NCBI RefSeq assembly: GCF_005280735.1
Contig: NZ_CP040077.1
Coordinates: forward strand, 2,666,001-2,730,000
Reading direction: 5' to 3'
DNA length: 64,000 nt
DNA from: Trinickia violacea
GTDB lineage: Bacteria > Pseudomonadota > Gammaproteobacteria > Burkholderiales > Burkholderiaceae
The position numbers and the translations under genes were made by a program. The notes under the pieces are model-generated. The model was not told where the DNA came from, made no database searches, and saw nothing but the letters and a program-made list of their open reading frames with translations. This document shows positions 9,035 through 17,711 of the stretch, piece after piece; the first letter of the stretch is position 1, and every line of letters begins with the position of its first letter.

Positions 9035-9329
9035 CCTAGGGCCTGTTCACGCTAATAACAGGCTTGCGCTGGCCGCCAGAAGGGCCGAGCGCGAGGATTG
9101 CGACGAAGCGAATACTCGACGTATTCGCGAGGAGCATGACGCGGCGATCGGCCCTTCTGGCGGCCAGCCCCTGGAATGCATTTTTTTAAACACGGGAACG
9201 TACCTTGCCGGCCGCATTGCGGCGTCGGTCGTCGCTTGTTTAGCGAGGCTAAACGGCGCTCCTCCCTCCTTGCACTGCAGCCGGCAAGGTACGTTCGCAA
9301 GCCTGTTATTAGCGTGAACAGGCCCTAGG
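9035..9329. mobile_element. 295-bp non-coding element with perfect 34-bp terminal inverted repeats
   Basis: Positions 9035-9068 and 9296-9329 are exact inverted copies. Inside are a hairpin with 20-bp perfect arms (9069-9088 and 9148-9167, itself enclosing 9108-9115/9121-9128) and another with 17-bp perfect arms (9196-9212 and 9280-9296). Both ends carry the palindrome CCTAGG, so CTAG may be a target duplication as made by some IS5-family transposases. No transposase or credible gene lies inside. It looks like a MITE or other structured non-autonomous repeat; the IS5 link is an inference from the ends. Confidence 0.8.
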
Positions 9330-9347
9330 ATCGTCAAAGGACATTCG

Positions 9348-10016
9348 ATGGACTCACGAGATACATATGGCTTCGAAGGCCGAACGGCTTTGGTCACCGG
9401 GGCCACCGGCGGACTGGGATCGCGGCTGGTTCGCACGCTCTCCGAGCTCGGCTGCACCGTCTATGCCGCAGCCCGCACGCCGGAACGTCTCCCCGCGGAT
9501 TGCCGGTCTCCCGCCATCGTCCCGATAGCGATCGATCTCGCCGATCCGGCGAGCATCGACGCGTCGATACCGCAACTGCGGGACGTCAGCATCGTGATCA
9601 ACAATGCGGGCATCAACCGCGCGGACAGCGTCCTGTTTTGCCGCGACGATCATTCCGCGCGGGAGGAAATGGAAGTCAACTACTTCGGCCCGCTGCGCCT
9701 CGCGCGAGCGCTTGCGCCCTTCATGGCGGAACGACGGGACGGCGTGTTCGTCAACATCCTCAGCGTGCTGTCGATCGACCATCTCGTGGCATGCGGCTCC
9801 TACTCGGTGTCCAAGGCAGCGGCCCACTCGCTCACGCAGGGCATGCGCGCAGAGCTGAAGACGTCGAACGTCCGGGTGATCGGTGTCTATCCCGGCCCCA
9901 TGGACACGCCGATGAGCGCGGCGCTTCCCATGGCCAAGATTGCGCCGGACGACGTGGCCGCGATGATCATCGATGCCATCCGGTCCGGCGGCGACGAGAT
10001 ATTTCCGGGGCCGTAG
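9348..10016 (+). CDS. Short-chain dehydrogenase/reductase, C-terminus probably frameshifted
   Basis: 222 residues as read. It has the cofactor loop TGATGGLG, NNAG in the fourth strand region and the catalytic YSVSK. The reading frame ends after DEIFPGP, just where SDRs of this type continue for 15-20 residues. Adding one G to the GGGG run near 10009 would continue the protein as AVAGLFHFGPRKQIKAL and stop at about 10063, which resembles the usual ending of such SDRs. It stands alone right of the inverted-repeat element; the substrate is unknown. Confidence 0.8.
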   Translation: MDSRDTYGFEGRTALVTGATGGLGSRLVRTLSELGCTVYAAARTPERLPADCRSPAIVPIAIDLADPASIDASIPQLRDVSIVINNAGINRADSVLFCRDDHSAREEMEVNYFGPLRLARALAPFMAERRDGVFVNILSVLSIDHLVACGSYSVSKAAAHSLTQGMRAELKTSNVRVIGVYPGPMDTPMSAALPMAKIAPDDVAAMIIDAIRSGGDEIFPGP

Positions 10017-10164
10017 CTGGCCTTTTTCATTTCGGGCCCAGGAAGCAAATCAAGGCCTTATAGACGGCTCACCCTTTTCCAGCGCCTCAAGATGCCTTCT
10101 GGCGTCCGTCGCACTCTCGAAGATATGCGGCGCCACGCCACGGTCGAGCAGCGCATTGCCGAGC

Positions 10165-10650
10165 TTAGCCCGCAAGAATGCGCTCGTCGTGTAGCTCCGG
10201 CAGCGGCGTGGAATGTGCGCGCAGACACAAGTCGAAACCCTCCTGGACCGGGTCGACGTGCCGGTTTGCCGCGTGCTGAACGATGCGTACGCGCGGATAT
10301 TCGGCCATGAATTTGGGGATCAACTCCGCCAGCGCCAGTTGCGCAAAAGCGACCGAGCAGGAGAGCCGGATCGTCCCGCTCGGCTCCGACGTGCGTTGAC
10401 GAACGACGCTCTCGGCCGCTTCGGCTTCGACCAGCATCGCAACCGCATGCTTATAGAACGCCTCGCCGACATCAGTCACGACAAAGCGCCGCGACGTGCG
10501 CTGGATAAGCCGTGCGTCAAGCGCTGCCTCGAGTTCGAGAATGCGCCGGCTCAGGCTCGACTTGGGCAGGTTGAGGACGCGTGCTGCCGCGGTGATGCCT
10601 TTGTTTTCCACCACCTGCACAAAGTAGTAGACGTCATTCAGATCGAGCAT
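10165..10650 (-). pseudogene. LysR family regulator, truncated
   Basis: The DNA-binding domain is intact (LNDVYYFVQVVENKGITAAA in part, then SRRILELEAALDARL and RTSRRFVVTDVG) and the first third of the effector domain follows up to DLCLRAHSTPLPELHDERI. The frame then stops after about 161 residues, whereas LysR proteins are near 300. The remaining effector domain is not found downstream; about 35 unrelated codons open in another minus frame (ending at 10050). ATG 10650 has AAGGGG upstream. Probably a decayed gene at a rearrangement joint. Confidence 0.75.
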
Positions 10651-10817
10651 GATCACCCCTTGTCCACTCGAAGTCCCGCAAGCGGGATGATAGGTCCAAG
10701 AGTCGGTGATTGTTTAGCGTTTGTCCCATCGATATCGACATGCCAGACCATGCAGGCAGGCGGCCTTCGAATCACGGGACTGGCACAATCAAAGCATTTC
10801 GATCCACGGGAATCCCC

Positions 10818-12629
10818 ATGCCGGATGCCGCACCTCCCTCGACACGTATCGGCCCCCTCTTCGCCCTGCTCCCGTTCCTGCGCCCTTATGCGCGACGCTG
10901 GGCGTTCGCGTTCCTGGCGCTCGTGACCTCGGCGGGCGCGACACTGGCGTTGCCGGTGGCGTTCAAATACCTGATTGACCGCGGCTTCGCCGGCGGTGAC
11001 CGGACGCACATCGACCGCTATTTCCTAATGCTGTTCGTCGTTTCGCTGGTTTTGGCCAGCGCCACCGCGCTTCGCTTCTACCTGGTTTCGTGGCTGGGCG
11101 AGCGGGTGACCGCCGATTTGCGGCGTGCGGTCTACGATCACGTGATGCGGATGAGTCCGCAGTTCTTCGAGACCACGCAGACCGGAGAGGTGCTGTCGCG
11201 GCTCACCACGGACACCACGTTGATCCAGACAGTGGTAGGCACCAGCCTGTCGCTGGGAATGCGCAATTTCTTCCTGCTGGTCGGCGGCGTGGCGATGCTG
11301 GTGGTGACCAGTCCCGTCCTGTCCGGCTACATCATCGCGACGCTGATTGTGGTGGTCGCGCCAATCGTCATCTTCGGACGGCGCGTGCGGCGGCTCTCGC
11401 GTGCCAGCCAGGACAAGGTAGCCAACGCGAGCGCGCTGGCGGGCGAGGTGCTCAATGCCATGCCGACCGTGCAGTCGTACAGGCAGGAATCGTTCGAGGC
11501 ACGACGTTTTGGGGGCGCCGTGGAAGCCGCCTTCGAAACAGCGCTCACGCGAATCCGGGCACGTGCGTGGTTGACCGCCGTGGTCATCGTGCTGGTGTTT
11601 TCCGCCATCGTGTTCGTACTCTGGATCGGAGCGCAGGCGGTGCTGGCCGGGCGCATGACGGCTGGCCAGTTGTCCCAGTTCATCCTCTACGCGGTGTTCA
11701 CTGCAGGCGCCGTGGGGGCGGTTGCCGAGGTGTGGGGCGATCTGCAGCGGGCCGCCGGCGCCACCGAGCGACTCCTGCAACTGCTGGGGGCGCGCTCGCC
11801 GGTGGTGGAAGCCGAGACCACCGTGCCGTTGCCGGCTCGCGGCGACGGCGTCCGCTTCGACAACGTCAGCTTCTCCTATCCGTCCCGGCCCGGCATCGAC
11901 GCGCTCTCCGGCCTCTCGCTCGACGTGCGCGAGGGGGAGCATGTCGCGCTGGTTGGACCTTCCGGTGCCGGCAAGACCACGGTGTTTCAACTGCTACTGC
12001 GCTTTTACGACCCGCATGCCGGCAGCATCCTGATCAATGACGTCCCGACGCGGCAGGTGCCACTCGCCGAGTTGCGCAAAGCAATCGGGGTGGTGCTGCA
12101 GGAATCCGTGATCTTCTCGGGGAGCGTCCTCGACAACATCCGCTACGGCGCACCCGACGCCACGCTTGCGCAAGTGCAACGCGCCGCCGCGATGGCCGCT
12201 GCTGCCGGCTTTATCGAAGACCTGCCGCAAGGCTACGACACGTTTCTGGGCGAGCGCGGCGTACGGCTGTCAGGCGGACAGCGTCAGCGCATCGCGATTG
12301 CTCGCGCGATCCTCATGAATCCGCCCATCCTGCTGCTCGACGAGGCCACCAGCTCGCTCGATGCGGCCAGCGAACGGCTGGTACAGACGGCGCTGGACAA
12401 CGCCGCGCAGAACCGCACCACGCTGGTCATCGCACACCGTCTTGCCACCGTGCAACAGGCCGACCGCATCGTCGTGCTGGAACAAGGCCGCATCGTCGCG
12501 CAGGGCCGGCACGCCGACCTTCTGCAGAGTTCACCGCTCTATGCCCAGCTTGCGGCACTGCAGTTCGGCGAGCCGCCAAGGCAGGCAATGGAGCGCGACA
12601 CTGGGCGCAATCACGTCGACTCCGTGTAA
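10818..12629 (+). CDS. ABC exporter, MsbA/lipid-multidrug type (fused permease-ATPase)
   Basis: A 603-residue half-transporter. About 310 residues of six-helix permease come first, then an ATPase domain with Walker A GPSGAGKTT, the signature LSGGQRQR and Walker B PILLLDEATSS. This fused arrangement is that of MsbA-like lipid and multidrug exporters working as homodimers in the inner membrane. ATG 10818 is preferred because GGGAA precedes it; an upstream in-frame start would add 36 residues without a binding site. The substrate cannot be predicted. Confidence 0.9.
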   Translation: MPDAAPPSTRIGPLFALLPFLRPYARRWAFAFLALVTSAGATLALPVAFKYLIDRGFAGGDRTHIDRYFLMLFVVSLVLASATALRFYLVSWLGERVTADLRRAVYDHVMRMSPQFFETTQTGEVLSRLTTDTTLIQTVVGTSLSLGMRNFFLLVGGVAMLVVTSPVLSGYIIATLIVVVAPIVIFGRRVRRLSRASQDKVANASALAGEVLNAMPTVQSYRQESFEARRFGGAVEAAFETALTRIRARAWLTAVVIVLVFSAIVFVLWIGAQAVLAGRMTAGQLSQFILYAVFTAGAVGAVAEVWGDLQRAAGATERLLQLLGARSPVVEAETTVPLPARGDGVRFDNVSFSYPSRPGIDALSGLSLDVREGEHVALVGPSGAGKTTVFQLLLRFYDPHAGSILINDVPTRQVPLAELRKAIGVVLQESVIFSGSVLDNIRYGAPDATLAQVQRAAAMAAAAGFIEDLPQGYDTFLGERGVRLSGGQRQRIAIARAILMNPPILLLDEATSSLDAASERLVQTALDNAAQNRTTLVIAHRLATVQQADRIVVLEQGRIVAQGRHADLLQSSPLYAQLAALQFGEPPRQAMERDTGRNHVDSV

Positions 12630-12676
12630 TGACGCGATCCACGCTCAGTGAGGCGCTATTGAGCCCAGCTTACATT

Positions 12677-12692
12677 TGGCCCGGAACTTGCT
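12677..12692 (+). promoter_or_regulatory. Sigma-54 promoter of the first activator gene
   Basis: TGGCCCGGAACTTGCT, one change from the consensus TGGCACG-N4-TTGCW, with the required 10 bases between GG and GC. It lies 55 bases upstream of the activator's ATG, suggesting autoregulation or control by its paralogue. No clear upstream activator site was found for it. Confidence 0.7.
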
Positions 12693-12746
12693 CTTCCCCC
12701 CGACTAGATTCTGGCGATGCGACCAGAACGGTAACTGGAGGAGACG

Positions 12747-14729
12747 ATGCGCGAACCCATCCATCAAAACGCTGCCTCATCGCGATGCCCCGAAGCCGGC
12801 TGGCTCGTGCCATCGATTCAAAAGGCGCACGAGCGCTCGCAGACCTTCGGGCTCGACACGTCGATGCGGCCGGATTACGACGTGCTTTCCACCGCGGACC
12901 TTGCACTCAAGCTCGAACAAAGCCGCGTGCTGTGCACGCACGCCCTGCCCGTCATGGAAACCCTCCGCGAGCAGATCGTCAACACGCATAGCATGATCGT
13001 GCTGACCAACGCCGCGGGGCTGATTCTCCATTCGATCGGCGATGACGACTTCCTGCAGCGGGCCGAGAAAGTCGCGTTGCGTGCCGGTGCGAACTGGGCG
13101 GAACAGCAGCAAGGGACGAATGCGATCGGCACGGCGATCGCCGAGCTTAGCCCGACCGTGGTCCATGGCGAGCAGCACTATCTGGCCGCAAATCGGTTTC
13201 TGACCTGCTCCAGTGTTCCGATCCTCGATCCGTATGGAGAATTGATCGGGGTGCTGGACGTGACGGGCGACCATCGCAGCTACCATCAGCACACGATGGC
13301 GCTCGCGAAAATGTCGGTGCAGATGATCGAGAATCATCTGTTTTCCAACGCGTTTCGCGGCACCCTGCAAATTGCCTTTCATGGCCGGCCTGAATTCCTC
13401 GGCACACTGATGGAAGGGATCGCTGCCTTCACCTGTGACGGACGCTTCCTCTCGGCGAACCGCAGCGCCCAATTTCAGTTGGGCATGCCGCTCGCCGCAT
13501 TGCGCGCTCACACGCTGTCTTCGCTCTTCGGCCTGACCAGCCCGCAGTTGATCGATCGTCTGCGGAGAAACCCCGAGCGGCACCTTTCGCTGGAATTGAG
13601 CAACGGCACCGTGGTCTGCGCAAACATCGAATTCAGGCGGCCCGCGTTGGGCGAAGAGGCTTGGCCGCCGGTGACGCGAGCCGAGGACATTCCGGCGCAG
13701 CGCAACGACGGCGCGCCGCCTGCACCGGTTGCGAAAGCGATGTCGAGATTGAGCTACCTCGACACCGGCGACCCGCAAGTCGCGGCCGTCATCGGCAAGG
13801 TTCGCAAAGTGCTCGGCAAGGACATCCCCATCCTCATCACCGGCGAAACCGGCACCGGCAAAGAATTGCTGGCCCAAGCCATTCACAACGATTCACCGCA
13901 CCGGTCGGGCCCGTTCGTCGCGGTGAACTGCGCATCGATTCCGGAGACATTGATCGAATCGGAATTGTTCGGTTATGAGGAAGGCGCGTTTACCGGCGCG
14001 AAGCGCAAGGGCGCCATCGGCAAGTTGCTGCAGGCAAACGGCGGGACGCTGTTTCTCGATGAGATCGGTGATATGCCCTACCCGCTGCAGGTTCGGCTGC
14101 TTCGTGTCCTGCAGGAACGCCAGGTCAACCCGCTTGGATCGACGAAATCGATTCCGATCGACGTCGCGATTATCTGCGCAACTCACCGCGATCTGCGTGA
14201 CATGATGTCCCAGAACCGCTTCCGCGAAGACTTGTACTACCGGCTGAACGGCCTGGTGGTGAAATTGCCGCCGCTGCGCGAGCGGACCGATCTTGCGGCG
14301 GTCGTCCCGAAGCTGCTGCAAAGCGAGTCCGCCGAGCACGGAGCCGGCCAGCGGTTGCGCGTGGCCGACGACGTCATGGCGCTGTTCGAGCGATGCACAT
14401 GGCCGGGCAACTTCCGCCAGCTCGGCAATCTCTTGCGGACCGCAGCGGCGATGGTCGACTCGGACGGCGAGATACTGCGCGAGCATTTACCCGACGATTT
14501 CTTCGACGATTTGCGCGAGCCGGGTGTCGCGCCCATCGCTGTGGCCTCGCTGCCGTCACTTCAAGGCACGCGGCTGCAGGACGTTGCCGCCTCCGCGATC
14601 GCCTCTGCGATTGCGCAACACGGCGGCAATGTCTCAGCGGCGGCGCGCGCACTGGGCGTATCGCGCAATACGATCTACCGAAAAATGCAGTGCACGCCTC
14701 GCGAAGACACGCTTCAGGAGGGACGCTAG
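12747..14729 (+). CDS. Sigma-54-dependent activator, AcoR-like (GAF-PAS-AAA+-Fis), copy 1
   Basis: 660 residues: a GAF-type sensor (about 70-210), a PAS-like segment (about 220-300), an AAA+ domain (about 340-565) and a C-terminal Fis helix-turn-helix (GGNVSAAARALGVSRNTIYRKM). Walker A is GETGTGKE at 366-373, the sigma-54 contact loop GAFTGA at 413-418 and Walker B ends in LFLDEIGDM. It is therefore competent to activate sigma-54 RNA polymerase. A strong GGAGGAG precedes ATG 12747. A close paralogue lies at 21102-23066; both flank the regulon they probably control. It resembles regulators of alcohol and acetoin oxidation. Confidence 0.92.
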   Translation: MREPIHQNAASSRCPEAGWLVPSIQKAHERSQTFGLDTSMRPDYDVLSTADLALKLEQSRVLCTHALPVMETLREQIVNTHSMIVLTNAAGLILHSIGDDDFLQRAEKVALRAGANWAEQQQGTNAIGTAIAELSPTVVHGEQHYLAANRFLTCSSVPILDPYGELIGVLDVTGDHRSYHQHTMALAKMSVQMIENHLFSNAFRGTLQIAFHGRPEFLGTLMEGIAAFTCDGRFLSANRSAQFQLGMPLAALRAHTLSSLFGLTSPQLIDRLRRNPERHLSLELSNGTVVCANIEFRRPALGEEAWPPVTRAEDIPAQRNDGAPPAPVAKAMSRLSYLDTGDPQVAAVIGKVRKVLGKDIPILITGETGTGKELLAQAIHNDSPHRSGPFVAVNCASIPETLIESELFGYEEGAFTGAKRKGAIGKLLQANGGTLFLDEIGDMPYPLQVRLLRVLQERQVNPLGSTKSIPIDVAIICATHRDLRDMMSQNRFREDLYYRLNGLVVKLPPLRERTDLAAVVPKLLQSESAEHGAGQRLRVADDVMALFERCTWPGNFRQLGNLLRTAAAMVDSDGEILREHLPDDFFDDLREPGVAPIAVASLPSLQGTRLQDVAASAIASAIAQHGGNVSAAARALGVSRNTIYRKMQCTPREDTLQEGR

Positions 14730-14750
14730 TTGCGGCGAATCGGGTGCTCC

Positions 14751-14777
14751 ACAGGTGTTGCAAAATGCAACACCTGT
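14751..14777. promoter_or_regulatory. Perfect 27-bp palindrome containing an activator-site core
   Basis: Twelve-base arms (ACAGGTGTTGCA and its complement) around AAA. The core TGTTGCAAAATGCAACA is the perfectly symmetrical form of the sites seen before the pqqA, sigma-factor and alcohol dehydrogenase promoters. No -24/-12 promoter is visible on either side. It could be an orphan activator site or a terminator-like hairpin; no T-run follows. Confidence 0.6.
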
Positions 14778-14811
14778 GTACCTGAATTGAACAGTGAACA
14801 GATCATCCGCG

Positions 14812-14847
14812 CTCTTAGCTGAACACCTCTGGCGTGCAGCTAAAGAG
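14812..14847. terminator. Possible hairpin between convergent genes
   Basis: CTCTTAGCTG and CAGCTAAAGAG pair across a 15-base loop with one bulge. It lies between the convergent activator and TonB receptor genes. No T-run follows on either strand, so intrinsic termination is unproven. Confidence 0.35.
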
Positions 14848-14893
14848 TCCTCAGACGATTGAACTGGGTATCCTAGCCTTCTTCCGCGGACGC

Positions 14894-17272
14894 TCACCGC
14901 CACGCATACCGCATCCCCACCCACACGCCTCTGGGCGCACCCGGCCCGACGAACTGTTCATTGACCGGCGCAAACCCGTCGAACATGTGGTTCGGTCCGT
15001 TGAAGAAGTTTTGCCCGAGCACGCCGAAGCTCGCGTAACGCTTGTTCAGCAGATTCGACACGGTCCCGAACACCTGCAATTGCTTCGTGATCTGGTACGT
15101 CGTATCGAGATCGATCAGGAAGTAGCCGGCGATCTTGCCGTTCACGTCCTCGTTGTCTTCATCGCCGCGCTCGTAGATGCTGCCGCGGTAGGTCAGGTTC
15201 GTGCCGATGTCCCACTTCGGCGTCGCCGCGTAATCGAGCCTGAGTTTGACGGTGTTCGCCGGAATGCCGGGGATGTGGTTGCCCGGTTTGACGGTGATGT
15301 TGCCGTTGGCATCCGCGCTTGAATTGCTCGGGCTGCTTTCGACCCAGGTCGAGCGGTACGTGGCGTCGACATAGCTGTAGTTCGCGGTGACGCCGAGCGG
15401 GCCGAACTGTGTGTGCCCCGCAAGCTCGATCCCTTGCCGCCGCGTATTGCCGACGTTCTGAAAGAAGCCCTGCGTGGTGGTCGCGGAGCTGATGAACTCG
15501 ATGTCGTTGTGCAGCGTCGTGCTGTAGACGGCCGCACTCCACGTCGTCGCGCTGCCGATCTTGCCGCGCGCGCCGACTTCGAACGTCTTCGAGACGACCG
15601 GCTGGAGCGCCGGGTCGGCCAGGAAATCGTTCGGCAGCGAGCATGGCGCGGCCGGGTCGGCGCAGGTCAATTCGATCGCGGTCGGCGAACGCATGCCCTC
15701 GTTGTACGTCGCGTAGGCGGTGAAGCCGGGCGTGGGGTTCCAGTTCAGGCCGATCGCCGGATTGAAGCGCGAGAATACGTGGCTGCCGTTCAGAAGCGGC
15801 TGCAGGCCGCTTTCGTCGCCGATGTCGGCCTTCGCCCAGTCGTAGCGACCGGCGAGCGTCAGCGTCCATTGCTTCGTCAGCGACAGCGTGTCTTGCAGAT
15901 AGAACCCGAGGTTGGCGTCGCGCGTTTTCGCATCGACTTGCTGCGTGAAGTCGCCGATGCCGATCGTCGCGCGCGATGCGGTGAAGGTCGCGTCCTGCGT
16001 CGATTGCGTGTAGTGCGAGTTCGCGAAATCGGCGGCCATGCCCGCGACGAACTGATTCTCCATGCCGCCGAGCTTGCCGAGCAGCGTCAGCTGCAGGCTC
16101 GCGCCGTAGCTGTCGGTATCGATCGACGATTGGATGTTGGTGCCTTCGAGCATGTCGATCGAACCGTCGGGCAAGACCTGCCCGAAATGGGTGTTGTTGT
16201 TGCTGCTGGTGTTCGTGTTGACGAAGCGCCGGAAGTAGACGTTGCCGCTCAATTCGACGTGGTCGTTGAAGGAGTGGTCGCCGGAAAGCGTCACGTAGCC
16301 GACGCTATTCTGGTTCTGGTCGGGAAACGTGTACGCCTGCCTGAAGTTGTCGAGGAACGAGCGCGGGATCGTCTGCGTGCCATGCAAGTCGTTGTCGGCG
16401 CCGCCTGCGGAGAGCGAGTAAGTCGAGTCGGCGTCGGTGTAGCGCAGCTTGCCGAAGCCCTGGCGCACGCGGCTCGAATTGTGGTCGGCCCAGCCGTCGT
16501 CGTTGGCGGCGTCGCCGGTGACGTAGTAGTCGAGGTTCGGGCCGATCGTGCCGCCTTGCTCGAGTTGCGCGGTTTTGCGGCCCCATGAACCGCCCGTGAC
16601 TTCGGCCTCGCCACCCGGGTCTGCTTTGCCGTTCTTGGTCGAGATCGCGATGGCGCCGCCGAGCGTGTTCAGGCCGAACGTCGGGTTCGAGCCGGGGATC
16701 AATTGAATCGTCTCGATCGCTTGCTGCGGGATCAGGTCCCAGTTCACCACGTCGCCGAACGGTTCGTTGATCCGCACGCCGTCCATGAACACCGACAGGC
16801 CTTGCGGCGTGCCCACGAGCGGCGAGGCGGTGAAGCCGCGGTAGTTGATGTCGACCTGATACGGATTGCCTTGCGCCTCGTTGATGTCGACGCTTGGGAG
16901 GTTCTTTTCGAAGAACTCGGTGAGCGTGCTGCGGTGCTGGTGTTCGAGGTCCTGCGCGTGGACGGTCTGCACGTTCGCGGGCACGAGCGAGAGCGGCGTG
17001 CCGATGCCGAGCAGCGGTGTCGTGCCGATCACGATGACGGGGGCGAGCGTCGATGCATTGGCGGACGCGGCCGAAGCCATGCTCGAAGATGACGATGTGG
17101 GGGCCGGCCATCCGGCGGCCGGCGATCCGGGGGCCGGCGCTCCGGCAACCGCCGGCTCGGCTTGTGCCCAAGCTGTCACACAGACGCTGCCAAGCACACA
17201 CCCAAAACACAAGGCGATGCTCACGCCGCGCTGACTTCCGCACCAGCGGCGCAGTCCGAAGGCTGCCGTCAC
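14894..17272 (-). CDS. TonB-dependent outer-membrane receptor
   Basis: A 792-residue receptor. It has a long signal peptide ending near VTAWAQA, an N-terminal plug domain (PVIVIGTTPLLG... through GGAIAISTKNG, about residues 75-225) and a C-terminal 22-strand barrel ending in GMRYAWR. Such receptors import scarce ligands using TonB energy. Its place inside a PQQ and probable lanthanide alcohol-oxidation regulon makes PQQ (as PqqU/YncD) or a metal chelate (as LutH) candidate cargo, but homologous uptake of an unrelated ligand is possible. GTG 17272 is chosen for its GAGGAGA site; a TATAAA box lies just upstream. Confidence 0.88.
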   Translation of the reverse strand: MTAAFGLRRWCGSQRGVSIALCFGCVLGSVCVTAWAQAEPAVAGAPAPGSPAAGWPAPTSSSSSMASAASANASTLAPVIVIGTTPLLGIGTPLSLVPANVQTVHAQDLEHQHRSTLTEFFEKNLPSVDINEAQGNPYQVDINYRGFTASPLVGTPQGLSVFMDGVRINEPFGDVVNWDLIPQQAIETIQLIPGSNPTFGLNTLGGAIAISTKNGKADPGGEAEVTGGSWGRKTAQLEQGGTIGPNLDYYVTGDAANDDGWADHNSSRVRQGFGKLRYTDADSTYSLSAGGADNDLHGTQTIPRSFLDNFRQAYTFPDQNQNSVGYVTLSGDHSFNDHVELSGNVYFRRFVNTNTSSNNNTHFGQVLPDGSIDMLEGTNIQSSIDTDSYGASLQLTLLGKLGGMENQFVAGMAADFANSHYTQSTQDATFTASRATIGIGDFTQQVDAKTRDANLGFYLQDTLSLTKQWTLTLAGRYDWAKADIGDESGLQPLLNGSHVFSRFNPAIGLNWNPTPGFTAYATYNEGMRSPTAIELTCADPAAPCSLPNDFLADPALQPVVSKTFEVGARGKIGSATTWSAAVYSTTLHNDIEFISSATTTQGFFQNVGNTRRQGIELAGHTQFGPLGVTANYSYVDATYRSTWVESSPSNSSADANGNITVKPGNHIPGIPANTVKLRLDYAATPKWDIGTNLTYRGSIYERGDEDNEDVNGKIAGYFLIDLDTTYQITKQLQVFGTVSNLLNKRYASFGVLGQNFFNGPNHMFDGFAPVNEQFVGPGAPRGVWVGMRYAWR

Positions 17273-17339
17273 AATTCGTCTCCTCACTTTTTTATAGGGT
17301 CCAAGCGTGTCCACTGCACAACTTAGCGAGCGACGGTCC

Positions 17340-17576
17340 CTATTCTGCCGCTTTCCCGACGCCCATCGAAATGCGTTCACGCTGCTGAGGAAACACATGC
17401 CATGTGCCGTCATCGTGCCGGAAGAACAAGATCACGACGGCTCCTTCCGGCCGCAAGACTTCGATTCGAACGTGACGTCTCTGGCCCGAGCCTACGTCGC
17501 CGAACCTGCTGATACGCACCGGTGCAGCGTGAATGGGCGCGAGCCACCGTTCCACCAAACTCCGCAAGCGGCTCAT
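17340..17576 (-). CDS. Small hypothetical protein
   Basis: 78 residues starting MSRLRSLVERWLAPIHAAPV, followed by RRHVRIEVLRPEG, VVILFFRHDDGTWHVFPQQ. It has a good AAAGGA ribosome-binding site before ATG 17576 and a coherent globular composition, with no signal peptide or membrane segment. I believe similar small proteins occur in Burkholderiaceae but cannot name a family. It lies between the receptor and the chemoreceptor, transcribed in the same direction. Confidence 0.55.
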   Translation of the reverse strand: MSRLRSLVERWLAPIHAAPVRISRFGDVGSGQRRHVRIEVLRPEGAVVILFFRHDDGTWHVFPQQRERISMGVGKAAE

Positions 17577-17711
17577 AAGCACGTCCTTTAACGTCGTCCA
17601 GCCGGGTTTCGCCCGCAACATCGCGCTCTCCAGCAACACACGCCAATCCCGTCAGATATCCCGATGTCTCAAAGCCCCGAGCGATACGCGGCATCTCACG
17701 CATGAGGCTCA

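Noticed and set aside
9047..9457. A 136-codon minus-strand frame through the inverted-repeat element
   Set aside because: It runs through palindromic DNA and into the antisense of the SDR gene; no transposase similarity, so the element was called non-coding.
17325..17345. A -24/-12-like sequence on the minus strand before the TonB receptor
   Set aside because: GG and GC spacing fits, but TGGCA and TTGC are both poorly matched; a TATAAA box nearer the start is at least as likely.
17307..17591. A 94-codon plus-strand frame
   Set aside because: It overlaps the better-supported 78-residue minus-strand gene, which has a good ribosome-binding site and coherent sequence.
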